A stretch of DNA of 6,963 nt from an uncultured Bacteroidota bacterium (GTDB lineage: Bacteria; Bacteroidota; Bacteroidia; Flavobacteriales; Flavobacteriaceae). Positions 1 to 6,963 of the stretch are shown here, piece after piece. Each line of letters starts with the position of its first letter. The first letter of the stretch is position 1. The position numbers and the translations under genes were made by a program. Where the stretch lies: NCBI GenBank assembly GCA_902517365.1, contig CABYCA010000027.1, positions 1 to 6,963 on the forward strand, given 5' to 3'. The notes under the pieces were generated by a model that worked only from the letters and a program-made list of their open reading frames with translations, searched no databases and was not told where the DNA came from.

Positions 1-92
1 GTATTTTGAATTTCAATAAAGTCAGCTTTAATACTAAAATTTTTATTTAAAAAATTAGATGCAAGATTTGAAATCTCTGATTTGATTTCCAT
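1..92 (-). CDS. Unidentified protein, N-terminal fragment (30 codons, runs off the window)
   Basis: An open frame begins with ATG at 92 and stays open to the window edge, giving 30 codons plus two bases; the protein begins MEIKSEISNLASNF. I do not recognise the family. The visible part is hydrophilic, rich in Asn, Lys, Ile and Ser, and has no signal peptide, membrane segment or catalytic motif. The start lies 8 bases after the gltA stop codon, with the same orientation and base composition, so it is probably the next gene of the same transcript and may be translationally coupled to gltA. The evidence that it is a gene is the open frame, the tight spacing and the collinearity. The function cannot be judged from 30 residues. 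It does not look like the dimethylarginine dimethylaminohydrolase-like protein that I recall following gltA in some flavobacteria. Confidence 0.6.
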   Translation of the reverse strand, partial: MEIKSEISNLASNFLNKNFSIKADFIEIQN

Positions 93-100
93 TTAATTTA

Positions 101-1396
101 TTATGTAATTTTCCTGTGAGTAGGTCCGTTATAAATTTGTCTAGGTCTACCAATTGGATTCTTAGAATCTCTCATCTCTTTCCATTGTGCAATCCAGCCT
201 GGAATTCTACCAAGTGCAAACATAACAGTAAACATATCAGTTGGAATTCCCAATGCTCTATATATTATCCCTGAATAGAAATCGACATTAGGATATAAGC
301 TTTTTTCAATAAAATATTTATCATTTAATGCTTTTTCCTCTATTGATTTTGCAATATCTAAAACAGGGTCATCAATTCCTAGATCATTTAGTACCTGGTG
401 AGCTGCTTTTTTTATAATTTTAGCCCTTGGGTCAAAGTTCTTGTATACTCTGTGACCAAATCCCATCAATCTAAATGGATCTGATTTATCTTTTGCCTTA
501 TTTATATACTTATCAATATTTGAATTATCGTTTTTAATAAGTTCTAACATCTCAATTACAGCTTGATTGGCGCCACCGTGAAGTCTTCCCCAAAGAGCAC
601 CTATACCTGCTGAAATAGATGCATAAAGTCCAGCATATGAAGAACCAACAATCCTAACTGTAGATGTTGAGCAATTCTGTTCATGATCAGCATGAAGTAT
701 TAAGAGAGTATTCAAGGCATTAACTATAACATCATTTTGAACATACTCTCTATTAGGAAGAGCAAACATCATATATGCAATATTCTCAGTGTATGATAAT
801 TTATTATTACTATAATTAAGAGGTAATCCTTTAATTTTTCTAAGTGTCCATGATGAAATAATTGGGAATTTTGATAAAAGCCTTACTGTGGATATATACA
901 TTTTATCATCTTCAGTTGTTCCTTTTTTATCATCAATAGAAATCTTTGTTTCATTAAGAGGATTAAATGCAATTAATGCAGAGGTTAAGGATGATAATAC
1001 ACCCATAGGGTGAGCAGACCTTGGGAAACTTTTGAAGATACCTTTTAAGTCTTCATCAACTAGAGCTTCTTCCCTAATATCATCTTGAAATTTATTTAAT
1101 TGTTTTTCAGTAGGTAAGTCTCCAAAAATTAGAAGATAAACCACATCTAAAAAAGATTTTTTTTCACATAATTCATCAACCGAGTAACCTCTGTATCTTA
1201 GGATCCCATTTTCACCATCAAGATAAGTAATATTACTAATACAATGACCTGTATTCTTATAGCCTGGATCATAGGTGATTAGACCTGTCTCAGCTCTTAA
1301 TTTGTTTATATCAATTGCTTCTTCATCCTCTGAACCAGTTATTATTGGAAAAGTATAAGATTTACCATTATATTCAATTTTTGCAGATTTATCCAT
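101..1396 (-). CDS. gltA: Citrate synthase (type II, hexameric class)
   Basis: Condenses oxaloacetate and acetyl-CoA to citrate and CoA, the entry step of the TCA cycle, in the cytoplasm. The protein has 431 residues, close to the 427 of E. coli GltA, and matches it end to end as I recall that sequence, including the N-terminal beta-rich domain (about 1-60) of the type II class. Visible active-site blocks are HADHEQN at 235-241 (oxaloacetate-binding H238), LHGGAN at 272-277 (catalytic H273), GFGHRVYKNFDPRA from 312 (catalytic H315, substrate-binding R324), VDFYSG at 371 (catalytic D372), GRIPGW with R397 and RPRQ at 417-420. The start is secure because a TAG stop lies in frame directly before the ATG. 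The residues that bind inhibitory NADH in E. coli are mostly replaced (E109, E110, A111, N145, and N for Cys206), so that form of inhibition is probably absent. It lies 66 bases after eno, with an inverted repeat against its start codon, and 8 bases before the next gene. Confidence 0.97.
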   Translation of the reverse strand: MDKSAKIEYNGKSYTFPIITGSEDEEAIDINKLRAETGLITYDPGYKNTGHCISNITYLDGENGILRYRGYSVDELCEKKSFLDVVYLLIFGDLPTEKQLNKFQDDIREEALVDEDLKGIFKSFPRSAHPMGVLSSLTSALIAFNPLNETKISIDDKKGTTEDDKMYISTVRLLSKFPIISSWTLRKIKGLPLNYSNNKLSYTENIAYMMFALPNREYVQNDVIVNALNTLLILHADHEQNCSTSTVRIVGSSYAGLYASISAGIGALWGRLHGGANQAVIEMLELIKNDNSNIDKYINKAKDKSDPFRLMGFGHRVYKNFDPRAKIIKKAAHQVLNDLGIDDPVLDIAKSIEEKALNDKYFIEKSLYPNVDFYSGIIYRALGIPTDMFTVMFALGRIPGWIAQWKEMRDSKNPIGRPRQIYNGPTHRKIT

Positions 1397-1431
1397 CTAT
1401 AGGTATTTCTACAAATTTAAATTACCTACAG
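1397..1431 (-). promoter_or_regulatory. Inverted repeat (9-base arms) directly before the gltA start
   Basis: The arms at 1397-1405 and 1423-1431 read CTGTAGGTA and TACCTATAG on the gltA sense strand. They pair over 9 positions with one G-U, around a 17-base AT-rich loop, and the downstream arm touches the gltA ATG. In RNA this would be a modest hairpin covering the ribosome-binding region; in DNA it could be a dyad operator. No T-tract follows the hairpin in the direction of transcription (the run of T lies upstream), so it does not fit an intrinsic terminator for eno. The structure is seen in the sequence; any function is inference. Confidence 0.4.
1412..1419 (-). promoter_or_regulatory. 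Candidate Bacteroidota -7 promoter element for gltA
   Basis: The gltA sense strand reads TAAATTTG here, an exact match to the Bacteroidota primary sigma factor -7 consensus TAnnTTTG. It lies 15 bases before the gltA ATG, which would give a very short 5' leader. I do not see a clear -33 TTG/TTTG element at the right distance upstream, only T-rich sequence, so the match is half a promoter and could be chance in such AT-rich DNA. It falls in the loop of the inverted repeat at 1397-1431. Confidence 0.3.
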
Positions 1432-1462
1432 TTAAGAAAAAAATTAAATAAAATTTAAATTT

Positions 1463-2755
1463 TTAGAAGTTTAAATTAAAAGCGTTTTTTCCAAGAAATT
1501 TGGCTGAGCCACCTAATTCTTCCTCAATTCTAATCAATTGGTTGTATTTAGACATTCTGTCACTCCTTGACATAGAGCCCGTCTTTATCTGTCCTGTATT
1601 AAAAGCAACACAAAGATCTGCTATAGTTGAGTCCTCAGTTTCTCCAGATCTATGGGATATAACTGAAGTAAAGTTATTTTCTGATGCTAGATTAATACAT
1701 GAAATAGTCTCTGTCAAAGATCCAACTTGATTAAATTTAATTAGAATTGAATTTCCAATTTTTTCGCTAATTCCCTTTGATAACCTTGAGTTATCAGTAA
1801 CAAACAAATCATCACCTACCAGTTGAACTTTATCTCCAATTTTCTCTGTTAAGAGCTTCCATCCGTCCCAGTCATTTTCATCCATTCCATCCTCAATTGA
1901 AATTATAGGATATTTTTCACAAAGATCAACTAAAAAATTGACCTGTTCTTCAGATGTTAATTTAGAACTATTACGACTTTCAAATACTGAGTAATCATAA
2001 TATCCATCTTTAAAGAACTCTGAGGAAGCACAATCAAGAGCTAGCATAACATCATCGGTCATTTTATATCCAGCTTTTTCAACTGCTTGAATAATTGTAT
2101 TAATAGCATCTTCTGTACCCTTTAAATTAGGCGCAAACCCACCTTCATCACCAACTGCAGTTGAAAGACCTCTAGACTTTAGAATTATTTTTAAATTATG
2201 AAAAACTTCATTACCAATTTGTAGGGCCTGACTAAAACTAGTTGCTCCAATTGGAACAATCATAAACTCTTGAAAAGAGATAGGTGAATCAGAATGACTA
2301 CCTCCATTGATAATATTCATTAATGGCACAGGTAGTATGTTTGAATTATTATCTCCTAAATACTTGAAAAGAGATATTTTTTTTTCTAATGCTGCTGCTT
2401 TTGCAACTGCCAATGAAACGGAGAGAATTGCATTAGCCCCTAATTTTGATTTATTAGGAGTACTATCAAGCTCTATCATCTTTGAATCAATTAATTCTTG
2501 GTCAAAAACTGATAAATTTTCTAATTTTTTTAAAATTAATCCATTCACATTTTTAATTGCTTCAAATACTGATTTACCCATAAAATCTTTAGTATTATCT
2601 CTTAACTCTACAGCCTCATGTTGACCAGTTGATGCACCCGAAGGAACAGCAGCTCTTCCTAGCACTCCATTTGAGGTAATTACATCAGTCTCAATTGTAG
2701 GGTTGCCTCTTGAATCAAATATTTGTCTTGCTACAATACTCTTAATTTTTGTCAT
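1463..2755 (-). CDS. eno: Enolase (phosphopyruvate hydratase)
   Basis: Interconverts 2-phosphoglycerate and phosphoenolpyruvate in glycolysis and gluconeogenesis; a cytoplasmic, Mg-dependent enzyme that is also part of RNA degradosomes in some bacteria. The protein has 430 residues, the usual bacterial length. The N-terminal capping domain (about 1-135) carries DSRGNPT at 14-20 and the mobile loop SGASTG at 39-44. The TIM-barrel domain carries E163 (FQEFM), E204 (GDEGGFAPN), metal ligands D241, E288 (SIEDG) and D315 (GDDLFVTD), catalytic K340 (IKFNQVGS), the phosphate-binding SHRSGETED at 367-375, and K391 (IKTGS). All catalytic and metal residues are present. The start, [17 protein letters not shown], is the standard enolase N-terminus. 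Its ATG overlaps the carA stop by one base (TAATG), indicating coupled translation. No terminator hairpin with a T-tract is seen between eno and gltA, so read-through is likely. Confidence 0.98.
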   Translation of the reverse strand: MTKIKSIVARQIFDSRGNPTIETDVITSNGVLGRAAVPSGASTGQHEAVELRDNTKDFMGKSVFEAIKNVNGLILKKLENLSVFDQELIDSKMIELDSTPNKSKLGANAILSVSLAVAKAAALEKKISLFKYLGDNNSNILPVPLMNIINGGSHSDSPISFQEFMIVPIGATSFSQALQIGNEVFHNLKIILKSRGLSTAVGDEGGFAPNLKGTEDAINTIIQAVEKAGYKMTDDVMLALDCASSEFFKDGYYDYSVFESRNSSKLTSEEQVNFLVDLCEKYPIISIEDGMDENDWDGWKLLTEKIGDKVQLVGDDLFVTDNSRLSKGISEKIGNSILIKFNQVGSLTETISCINLASENNFTSVISHRSGETEDSTIADLCVAFNTGQIKTGSMSRSDRMSKYNQLIRIEEELGGSAKFLGKNAFNLNF

Positions 2756-3852
2756 TATTGATTAAGTTTTGAAAGAAATTGATCAAATAAATAGTTTCCA
2801 TCATTAGGGCCTGGTCCTGCTTCAGGATGATACTGAACTGAAAAGCAATCCTTTCCTTTAATTTCAAGACCTGCTACTGTCTGATCATTGAGATGTTTAT
2901 GTGAAATTTTTACAGATTTATTTGAAACTGCAGTATCATAGTCAACTGCAAAGCCATGATTTTGTGAGGTAATCTCACCTTTACCAGTATTTAAATTTAA
3001 AACAGGATGATTAATCCCCCTATGCCCGTTAAACATTTTATAAGTCTTGATCCCATTAGCGAGAGCAATTACTTGATGACCGAGACATATACCAAAAAGA
3101 GGGTAATTTTTTTCAAGTATTTTCTTTGTGGTATTTATTACCTGTTCAAGTGGTTCTGGATCACCAGGACCATTTGATAGAAAAAATCCATTAGGTTTAA
3201 ACTTTAACATCTCGTCAATATCAGTATTATAGGGAAATACTTTTATGAATAAACCTCTTCTTGAAAAATTTTCAAGAATATTTTTTTTAATTCCAAGATC
3301 TATCACAGCTAATCGGGCTTTAGAATTGCTGTCACCGATTTCATAAGAGTTTTTTGTGGATACCTTTGAGGCAAGTTCTAGACCATCCATAGTTGGAAAT
3401 TTATCAAGGTTTTTTTTTATTGTATCAATTTTATCAGTCTCAGTTGTGATTGCAGCGTTCATAGCTCCATTATCCCTAATATATCTTACTAATGCTCTTG
3501 TATCAACATCACACAGTGTAACTAAATTCTTTGATTTAAACCATTCTTTTAATGATTTAGAATTTGTTCTTGAATTAACTGAGCTAAATGATTTACAGAT
3601 TAAACCACTAATAAATATCTCTTTTGATTGAGACTCAGACATTTTTATTCCGTAGTTACCAATATGTGAAGTTGTAGTAACCATAATCTGGCCAAAATAT
3701 GAAGGATCAGTAAAAATTTCTTGATAGCCTGTTACTCCTGTATTAAAACAAATTTCACCATAAGAAGTACCATCAATACCAGCAGAACGACCATAAAAAA
3801 TCGTACCATCAGCTAATAGTACGAGACCTTTTTTTCTTTTTTGGTTGGACAT
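2755..3852 (-). CDS. carA: Carbamoyl-phosphate synthase small (glutaminase) subunit
   Basis: Hydrolyses glutamine and passes ammonia to the large subunit CarB, which makes carbamoyl phosphate for pyrimidine and arginine synthesis. From the start used here the protein has 365 residues (E. coli CarA has 382). The N-terminal CarA domain has [10 protein letters not shown] near residue 12 and [10 protein letters not shown] near 36. The class I glutamine amidotransferase domain (about 180-360) has SNGPGDPEP at 226, GICLGHQ at 254-260 with nucleophile C256, SQNHGF at 296, and [12 protein letters not shown] at 340-351 with H342 and E344, so the triad is complete. The frame stays open upstream to an ATG at 3897, but that ATG lies inside the terminator stem at 3873-3907, and the extra residues (MFLHVSFFCLILLSE) are hydrophobic and not family-like. 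[16 protein letters not shown] matches the usual flavobacterial start. No carB lies in this window. The stop overlaps the eno start. Confidence 0.96.
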   Translation of the reverse strand: MSNQKRKKGLVLLADGTIFYGRSAGIDGTSYGEICFNTGVTGYQEIFTDPSYFGQIMVTTTSHIGNYGIKMSESQSKEIFISGLICKSFSSVNSRTNSKSLKEWFKSKNLVTLCDVDTRALVRYIRDNGAMNAAITTETDKIDTIKKNLDKFPTMDGLELASKVSTKNSYEIGDSNSKARLAVIDLGIKKNILENFSRRGLFIKVFPYNTDIDEMLKFKPNGFFLSNGPGDPEPLEQVINTTKKILEKNYPLFGICLGHQVIALANGIKTYKMFNGHRGINHPVLNLNTGKGEITSQNHGFAVDYDTAVSNKSVKISHKHLNDQTVAGLEIKGKDCFSVQYHPEAGPGPNDGNYLFDQFLSKLNQ

Positions 3853-3872
3853 TTCGGATAATAAAATTAAAC

Positions 3873-3907
3873 AAAAAAAGGATACATGTAAAAACATATA
3901 TCCTTTT
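3873..3907 (-). terminator. Intrinsic terminator after rplQ
   Basis: On the minus strand, arms at 3895-3907 (AAAAGGATATATG) and 3876-3888 (CATGTATCCTTTT) pair over 13 positions with a single G-U, around a 6-base loop (TTTTTA). Seven T follow directly (3873-3879), then further T-rich sequence. It begins 22 bases after the rplQ stop codon and so ends the ribosomal protein/rpoA transcript. The stem is a near-perfect palindrome with A-rich sequence on one side and T-rich on the other, so it has some bidirectional character, but no plus-strand gene is seen to need it. carA should therefore have its own promoter or depend on partial read-through. Confidence 0.9.
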
Positions 3908-3929
3908 GTTAATTACTTTTTATAAGGTA

Positions 3930-4352
3930 TTATTCAGATGTTGATTCTGTAACGGGAACTTCATTTTTATTAGAAGTAGCACTATTATATATAACATTGA
4001 AATCAACCAGTTCAATCATAGCCATTGAAGCATTATCTCCCATTCTATTACCTAATTTAATAATCCTTGTATATCCACCAGGGCGATCAGCAACCTTAAT
4101 TGATATTTCATCAAATAAAATTTTTACACCAGCCTTATTCCTAAGTTTAGTAAAACATAACCTCCTATTATGAACATTATCTTTCTTGGACTTTGTAATT
4201 AAAGGTTCAATAAATATTTTTAATGCTTTTGCCTTTGTTAAAGTAGTAGTAATTCTTTTGTGTTCAAAAAGAGAGACAGCCATGTTTGCTAATAAAGCTT
4301 TTCTATGAGCAGTCTTTCTACCTAGTTTTATAACTTTTTTACCGTGTCTCAT
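3930..4352 (-). CDS. rplQ: 50S ribosomal protein L17
   Basis: A large-subunit protein near the peptide exit tunnel. The 140 residues comprise the conserved L17 core (about 1-118), starting [12 protein letters not shown] with the [10 protein letters not shown] block at 16-25, [10 protein letters not shown] at 35-44, [13 protein letters not shown] at 89-101 and AMIELVDFN at 111-119. After it comes a roughly 20-residue Ser/Thr/Glu-rich tail ending TESTSE, probably disordered. Bacteroidota L17 proteins typically carry such a tail, often longer and more charged as I recall; E. coli L17 is 127 residues. It starts 10 bases after the rpoA stop, the usual rpoA-rplQ pairing, and is the last gene before the terminator at 3873-3907. 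Confidence 0.98.
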   Translation of the reverse strand: MRHGKKVIKLGRKTAHRKALLANMAVSLFEHKRITTTLTKAKALKIFIEPLITKSKKDNVHNRRLCFTKLRNKAGVKILFDEISIKVADRPGGYTRIIKLGNRMGDNASMAMIELVDFNVIYNSATSNKNEVPVTESTSE

Positions 4353-4362
4353 TTTCTAATAT

Positions 4363-5355
4363 TTAATCTTTATCTAATTTATATTTAGCAAGATCCATTC
4401 CAAAAGATAGTCCCTTAAGTATAACTAATTCCTCCAATTCTGTAAGTGATTTCCTACCAAAGTTTCTAAATTTCATAAGATCATTTTTGTTAAATGAAAC
4501 AAGATCACCCAGAGTATCAACCTCAGCTGCTTTAAGACAGTTTAGTGCCCTAACTGACAAGTCCATATCAATTAGTTTAGTCTTTAATAATTGTCTCATA
4601 TGGAGAGACTCCTCATCATATGTTTCTGATTGAGCAATTTCGTCTGCCTCTAATGTTATTAATTCATCAGAGAATAACATGAAGTGGTGAATTAATATTT
4701 TTGCAGCTTCTGTCAAAGCATCTTTTGGATGGATTGATCCATCAGTAAGAATCTCGAAGACTAACTTTTCATAATCTGTTTTTTGCTCTACTCTGAAATT
4801 TTCTATATTAAATTTAACGTTTTTGATAGGCGTATAGATTGAGTCAATAGAAATTACACCTATAGATTCAGTCTGTTTTTTGTTTTCTTCAGCTGGAACA
4901 TAGCCCCTTCCTTTCTCAATTGTAAGCTGAATAGATAGCTTAACATCTTTTTCCAGACTACATATAACTAGATCCGGGTTCAGTATTTGGAACCCTGAAA
5001 TAAATTTTTGCAGATCTGAAGCCTTTAATGTCTTTTGATTGCCCACTATAACATTTATATTCTCATTATCTACATCATCAATTTGTCTCTTCAATCTTAT
5101 TTGTTTGATATTAAGTATTATTTCAGTTACATCTTCAACAATGCCTTCAATAGTTGAAAATTCGTGGTCAACACCATCGATTTTTATTGAAGTAAAGGCG
5201 TAACCTTCAAGTGATGATAATAAAACTCTACGCAGAGCATTCCCTATTGTCAAACCATATCCTGGTTCTAAAGGTCTAAATTCAAATTTACCATGAGATT
5301 CTGTAGAATCAATCATGATCACTTTATCTGGTTTTTGGAAGTTTAAAATTGACAT
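4363..5355 (-). CDS. rpoA: DNA-directed RNA polymerase alpha subunit
   Basis: The alpha dimer is the scaffold for RNA polymerase assembly, and its C-terminal domain binds UP elements and activators. The 330 residues show both domains. The N-terminal domain (about 1-230) has [23 protein letters not shown] across 21-43, the dimerisation and beta-contact helix, then [14 protein letters not shown] at 49-62. An acidic linker (about 232-250) leads to the C-terminal helix-hairpin-helix domain (about 255-320). The DNA-contacting residues of the E. coli 265 determinant are conserved as R269, N272, C273, K275, G300, K302, S303 and E306, so UP-element type contacts should be possible. It starts 5 bases after the rpsD stop codon without a Shine-Dalgarno sequence and is followed by rplQ. 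Confidence 0.98.
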   Translation of the reverse strand: MSILNFQKPDKVIMIDSTESHGKFEFRPLEPGYGLTIGNALRRVLLSSLEGYAFTSIKIDGVDHEFSTIEGIVEDVTEIILNIKQIRLKRQIDDVDNENINVIVGNQKTLKASDLQKFISGFQILNPDLVICSLEKDVKLSIQLTIEKGRGYVPAEENKKQTESIGVISIDSIYTPIKNVKFNIENFRVEQKTDYEKLVFEILTDGSIHPKDALTEAAKILIHHFMLFSDELITLEADEIAQSETYDEESLHMRQLLKTKLIDMDLSVRALNCLKAAEVDTLGDLVSFNKNDLMKFRNFGRKSLTELEELVILKGLSFGMDLAKYKLDKD

Positions 5356-5360
5356 ATTAT

Positions 5361-5966
5361 TTATTTTGAGTATAATTCAACGATTAATTGTTCTTTTATG
5401 TTTTCTGGAATTTGATCTCTCTCAGGAATTGATACAAATTCACCTTCTAATCTTTCTCTATTAAACTTTATCCACTCATATTCAGAGTTGTTTTCTAATA
5501 AAGAACTTTCAATTGCTTTTAAGGACTTAGATTTTTCTCTTATTGATATTATATCTCCTGGCCTTAATGTGTAGGATGGTATATTAACAATAGATCCGTT
5601 GACTGCAACATGTTTGTGAGATACTAGTTGTCGTGCACCATCTCGGGTTTTTGAAATACCCATTCTAAAAACTACGTTATCTAGTCTTGACTCACAAAGC
5701 TGAAGGAGAAGCTCTCCTGTAATACCTTTACCTCTATTTGCTTTATCATATATATTTCTAAATTGCTTTTCTAGTATTCCATAGGTATACTTTGCTTTTT
5801 GCTTTTCCATTAGTTGAACAGCATATTCAGACTTCTTAGCTCTTCTTTTATTATTTCCGTGTTGACCTGGAGGGTAATTTTTCTTCTCGAGAGTTCTGTC
5901 TTCTCCAAATAATGGTTCTCCAAACTTTCTTGAAATTTTTGTTTTTGGTCCTGTATATCTTGCCAT
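5361..5966 (-). CDS. rpsD: 30S ribosomal protein S4
   Basis: A primary 16S rRNA-binding protein that nucleates assembly of the small-subunit body; in E. coli it also represses the alpha operon translationally. The 201 residues match the family length. [16 protein letters not shown] at 1-16, YPPGQHG at 31-37 and [21 protein letters not shown] from 51 are family hallmarks, as is the C-terminal LIVELYSK. The S4 RNA-binding domain lies at about 92-158 ([33 protein letters not shown]). The N-terminal region has no cysteine (the only Cys is C91), so this is the zinc-free form. It lies between rpsK (15-base gap) and rpoA (5-base gap), as in other bacterial alpha operons. Confidence 0.98.
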   Translation of the reverse strand: MARYTGPKTKISRKFGEPLFGEDRTLEKKNYPPGQHGNNKRRAKKSEYAVQLMEKQKAKYTYGILEKQFRNIYDKANRGKGITGELLLQLCESRLDNVVFRMGISKTRDGARQLVSHKHVAVNGSIVNIPSYTLRPGDIISIREKSKSLKAIESSLLENNSEYEWIKFNRERLEGEFVSIPERDQIPENIKEQLIVELYSK

Positions 5967-5981
5967 TTATATTATAATTAA

Positions 5982-6365
5982 TTAAACTCTTCTTCTTTTA
6001 GGTGGTCTACATCCATTATGAGGAACTGGTGTAACATCAACAATTTCTGAAACTTCAAGCCCATTATTATGAAGTGTTCTTATTGCGGATTCTCGTCCAT
6101 TTCCAGGTCCTTTCACGAGGACTTTAATTCTTCTTAGACCAGCATCAAAAGCTATTTTTGCACAGTCTTCAGCAGCTGTTTGAGCAGCGAAAGGAGTATT
6201 CTTTTTTGAACCTCGAAACCCCATCTTACCGGCAGAAGACCATGATATTACTTCGCCTTTTAAATTTGTAATTGATATTATGATATTATTAAATGAAGCA
6301 TTTATGTGAGCTTCACCATTAGATTCAACAATTACTTTTCTTTTTTTATTTGTAGATTTTGCCAT
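5982..6365 (-). CDS. rpsK: 30S ribosomal protein S11
   Basis: A platform protein of the small subunit that helps form the mRNA exit channel with S7 and S18. It has 127 residues, the usual length. Visible signatures are a Lys-rich N-terminus, [18 protein letters not shown] at 17-34, [20 protein letters not shown] at 41-60, [15 protein letters not shown] at 82-96 and the C-terminal [17 protein letters not shown] at 111-127, which is nearly invariant in bacteria. It starts 2 bases after the rpsM stop, so ribosomes likely re-initiate. The spacer to rpsD is 15 bases of A and T only. Confidence 0.98.
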   Translation of the reverse strand: MAKSTNKKRKVIVESNGEAHINASFNNIIISITNLKGEVISWSSAGKMGFRGSKKNTPFAAQTAAEDCAKIAFDAGLRRIKVLVKGPGNGRESAIRTLHNNGLEVSEIVDVTPVPHNGCRPPKRRRV

Positions 6366-6367
6366 GA

Positions 6368-6742
6368 TTACTTAGTCGCTTTTTTCTTGTTAGCTACAGT
6401 TTTTCTTTTTCCTTTTCTTGTCCTAGAATTATTTTTTGTCCTTTGACCTCTTAATGGTAGACCAGTTCTATGTCTTATACCTCTATAACTTCCAATATCC
6501 ATTAACCTTTTAATGTTTAATTGAGTTTCTGATCTCAATTCACCTTCGATTGTTAGATTTCCTACGACTTCTCTTACACTAGCAATATCGTTGTCATCCC
6601 ATTCTGAAACCTTTTTATTATAGTCAACTTTTGCGTTTCCTAATATTGTCATTGCTAGACTTTTACCGATACCGTATATGTAGGTTAGAGCTATAGCTCC
6701 TCTTTTTTCCTTTGGTATATCAATTCCTGAAATTCTTGCCAT
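6368..6742 (-). CDS. rpsM: 30S ribosomal protein S13
   Basis: A head protein of the small subunit that contacts the P-site tRNA and forms intersubunit bridges with L5. The 124 residues begin [14 protein letters not shown], followed by the helix-two-turn-helix region with [13 protein letters not shown] at 18-30, and carry the [19 protein letters not shown] block at 84-102. The C-terminal tail ([21 protein letters not shown], about 104-124) is strongly basic and would reach the tRNA. It starts 2 bases after the rpmJ stop and ends 2 bases before the rpsK start. Confidence 0.98.
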   Translation of the reverse strand: MARISGIDIPKEKRGAIALTYIYGIGKSLAMTILGNAKVDYNKKVSEWDDNDIASVREVVGNLTIEGELRSETQLNIKRLMDIGSYRGIRHRTGLPLRGQRTKNNSRTRKGKRKTVANKKKATK

Positions 6743-6744
6743 AA

Positions 6745-6861
6745 TTAACCTTGTCTTTGTTTAAATCTTGGATTTTTTTTATTAATAACATATAATCGTC
6801 CTTTTCTCCTAACGATTTTACATTCACTACTTCTCTTTTTTATTGATGCTCTTACTTTCAT
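6745..6861 (-). CDS. rpmJ: 50S ribosomal protein L36 (cysteine-poor form)
   Basis: A 38-residue open frame ([14 protein letters not shown]... ending NPRFKQRQG) that matches bacterial L36 along its full length; it was found by reading the gap between infA and rpsM, its standard place. L36 binds 23S rRNA late in large-subunit assembly. Canonical L36 is a zinc ribbon with ligands C11, C14, C27 and H33. Here these are S11, C14, N27 and F33, so only one ligand is left and zinc binding is not expected. This C-minus form is what I recall for Bacteroidota. It ends 2 bases before rpsM and starts 11 bases after infA. Confidence 0.97.
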   Translation of the reverse strand: MKVRASIKKRSSECKIVRRKGRLYVINKKNPRFKQRQG

Positions 6862-6872
6862 TATAATTTAAT

Positions 6873-6963
6873 TTACATTCTAAATGTTATTCTTGCTTTT
6901 GTCAGATCATATGGACTCATTTCAAGCTTTACTTTATCTCCAGGTAATAGTTTGATATAATGT
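6873..6963 (-). CDS. infA: Translation initiation factor IF-1, C-terminal fragment
   Basis: The last 29 codons and the stop of a gene cut by the window edge. The peptide HYIKLLPGDKVKLEMSPYDL continuing to TKARITFRM is the C-terminal half of the IF-1 OB fold, including the LPGDKV and SPYDL motifs. IF-1 binds the ribosomal A site and assists IF-2 and IF-3 at initiation. About 40 N-terminal residues lie outside the window. The position upstream of rpmJ agrees with the usual infA-rpmJ-rpsM order. Confidence 0.96.
   Translation of the reverse strand, partial: HYIKLLPGDKVKLEMSPYDLTKARITFRM

Noticed and set aside
1413..1460. Two copies of AAATTTAAAT (1413-1422 and 1451-1460) in the eno-gltA spacer
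   Set aside because: Low-complexity A/T sequence makes such a match likely by chance, and no third copy or spacing pattern supports a binding-site array.
1397..1462. Intrinsic terminator between eno and gltA
   Set aside because: The hairpin has no following T-tract in the direction of transcription; the run of T at 1437-1443 lies upstream of it.
1500..1730. Plus-strand open frame of 76 codons opposite eno
   Set aside because: It lies wholly antisense to a complete, well-conserved enolase reading frame, has no recognisable domain and no sign of a promoter.
2307..2624. Plus-strand open frame of 105 codons opposite the 5' half of eno
   Set aside because: It is a shadow of the conserved enolase codons and has no family resemblance.
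3356..3631. Plus-strand open frame of 91 codons with a hydrophobic stretch, opposite carA
   Set aside because: It is antisense to the conserved CarA frame; the hydrophobic appearance is a by-product of the complementary codons.
3853..3897. Possible signal peptide at the N-terminus of CarA
   Set aside because: CarA is cytoplasmic, and the segment is encoded by the terminator region before the preferred start.
1..6963. A new defence, mobile or biosynthetic system
   Set aside because: Apart from the 92-base fragment at the edge, all coding sequence belongs to recognised core genes in a conserved order; no repeats, integrase, transposase or array are seen.

Overview
The window looks like an ordinary housekeeping segment from an AT-rich member of the Bacteroidota, most likely a Flavobacteriia-type organism, possibly a streamlined marine one. 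The reasons are the gene order (infA-rpmJ-rpsM-rpsK-rpsD-rpoA-rplQ-carA-eno-gltA, which I recall from flavobacterial genomes), the Bacteroidota-style cysteine-poor L36 and S4 proteins, the lack of Shine-Dalgarno sequences in front of the starts, and the very low GC content. The assignment rests on remembered family sequences; no search was run.

Every supported gene lies on the minus strand, so transcription runs from high to low coordinates. From 6963 down to 3930 is the end of the ribosomal protein/RNA polymerase cluster: the C-terminus of infA (cut by the window edge), rpmJ (38 codons), rpsM, rpsK, rpsD, rpoA and rplQ. Spacers here are only 2 to 15 bases, so this is one polycistronic unit for translation initiation, ribosome assembly and the RNA polymerase alpha subunit. 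It ends in a strong intrinsic terminator at 3873-3907.

Below the terminator is a metabolic group: carA (glutaminase subunit of carbamoyl-phosphate synthase), eno (enolase) and gltA (citrate synthase), followed by the first 30 codons of an unidentified gene that leaves the window at position 1. carA and eno overlap by one base (TAATG), and the unidentified gene begins 8 bases after gltA, so both pairs are probably translationally coupled. The only real spacers are 3853-3929 (terminator and carA leader) and 1397-1462 (between eno and gltA). The second holds an inverted repeat around a candidate Bacteroidota -7 promoter element.

The longest open reading frame for carA starts inside the terminator hairpin. 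Its first 15 codons are almost certainly untranslated, and the start at 3852 is preferred.

I found no mobile element, CRISPR array, tRNA, rRNA or novel multi-gene system. The findings are modest: a start-site correction, a possible gltA control element, loss of zinc-binding residues in ribosomal proteins, and loss of the known NADH-site residues in citrate synthase.
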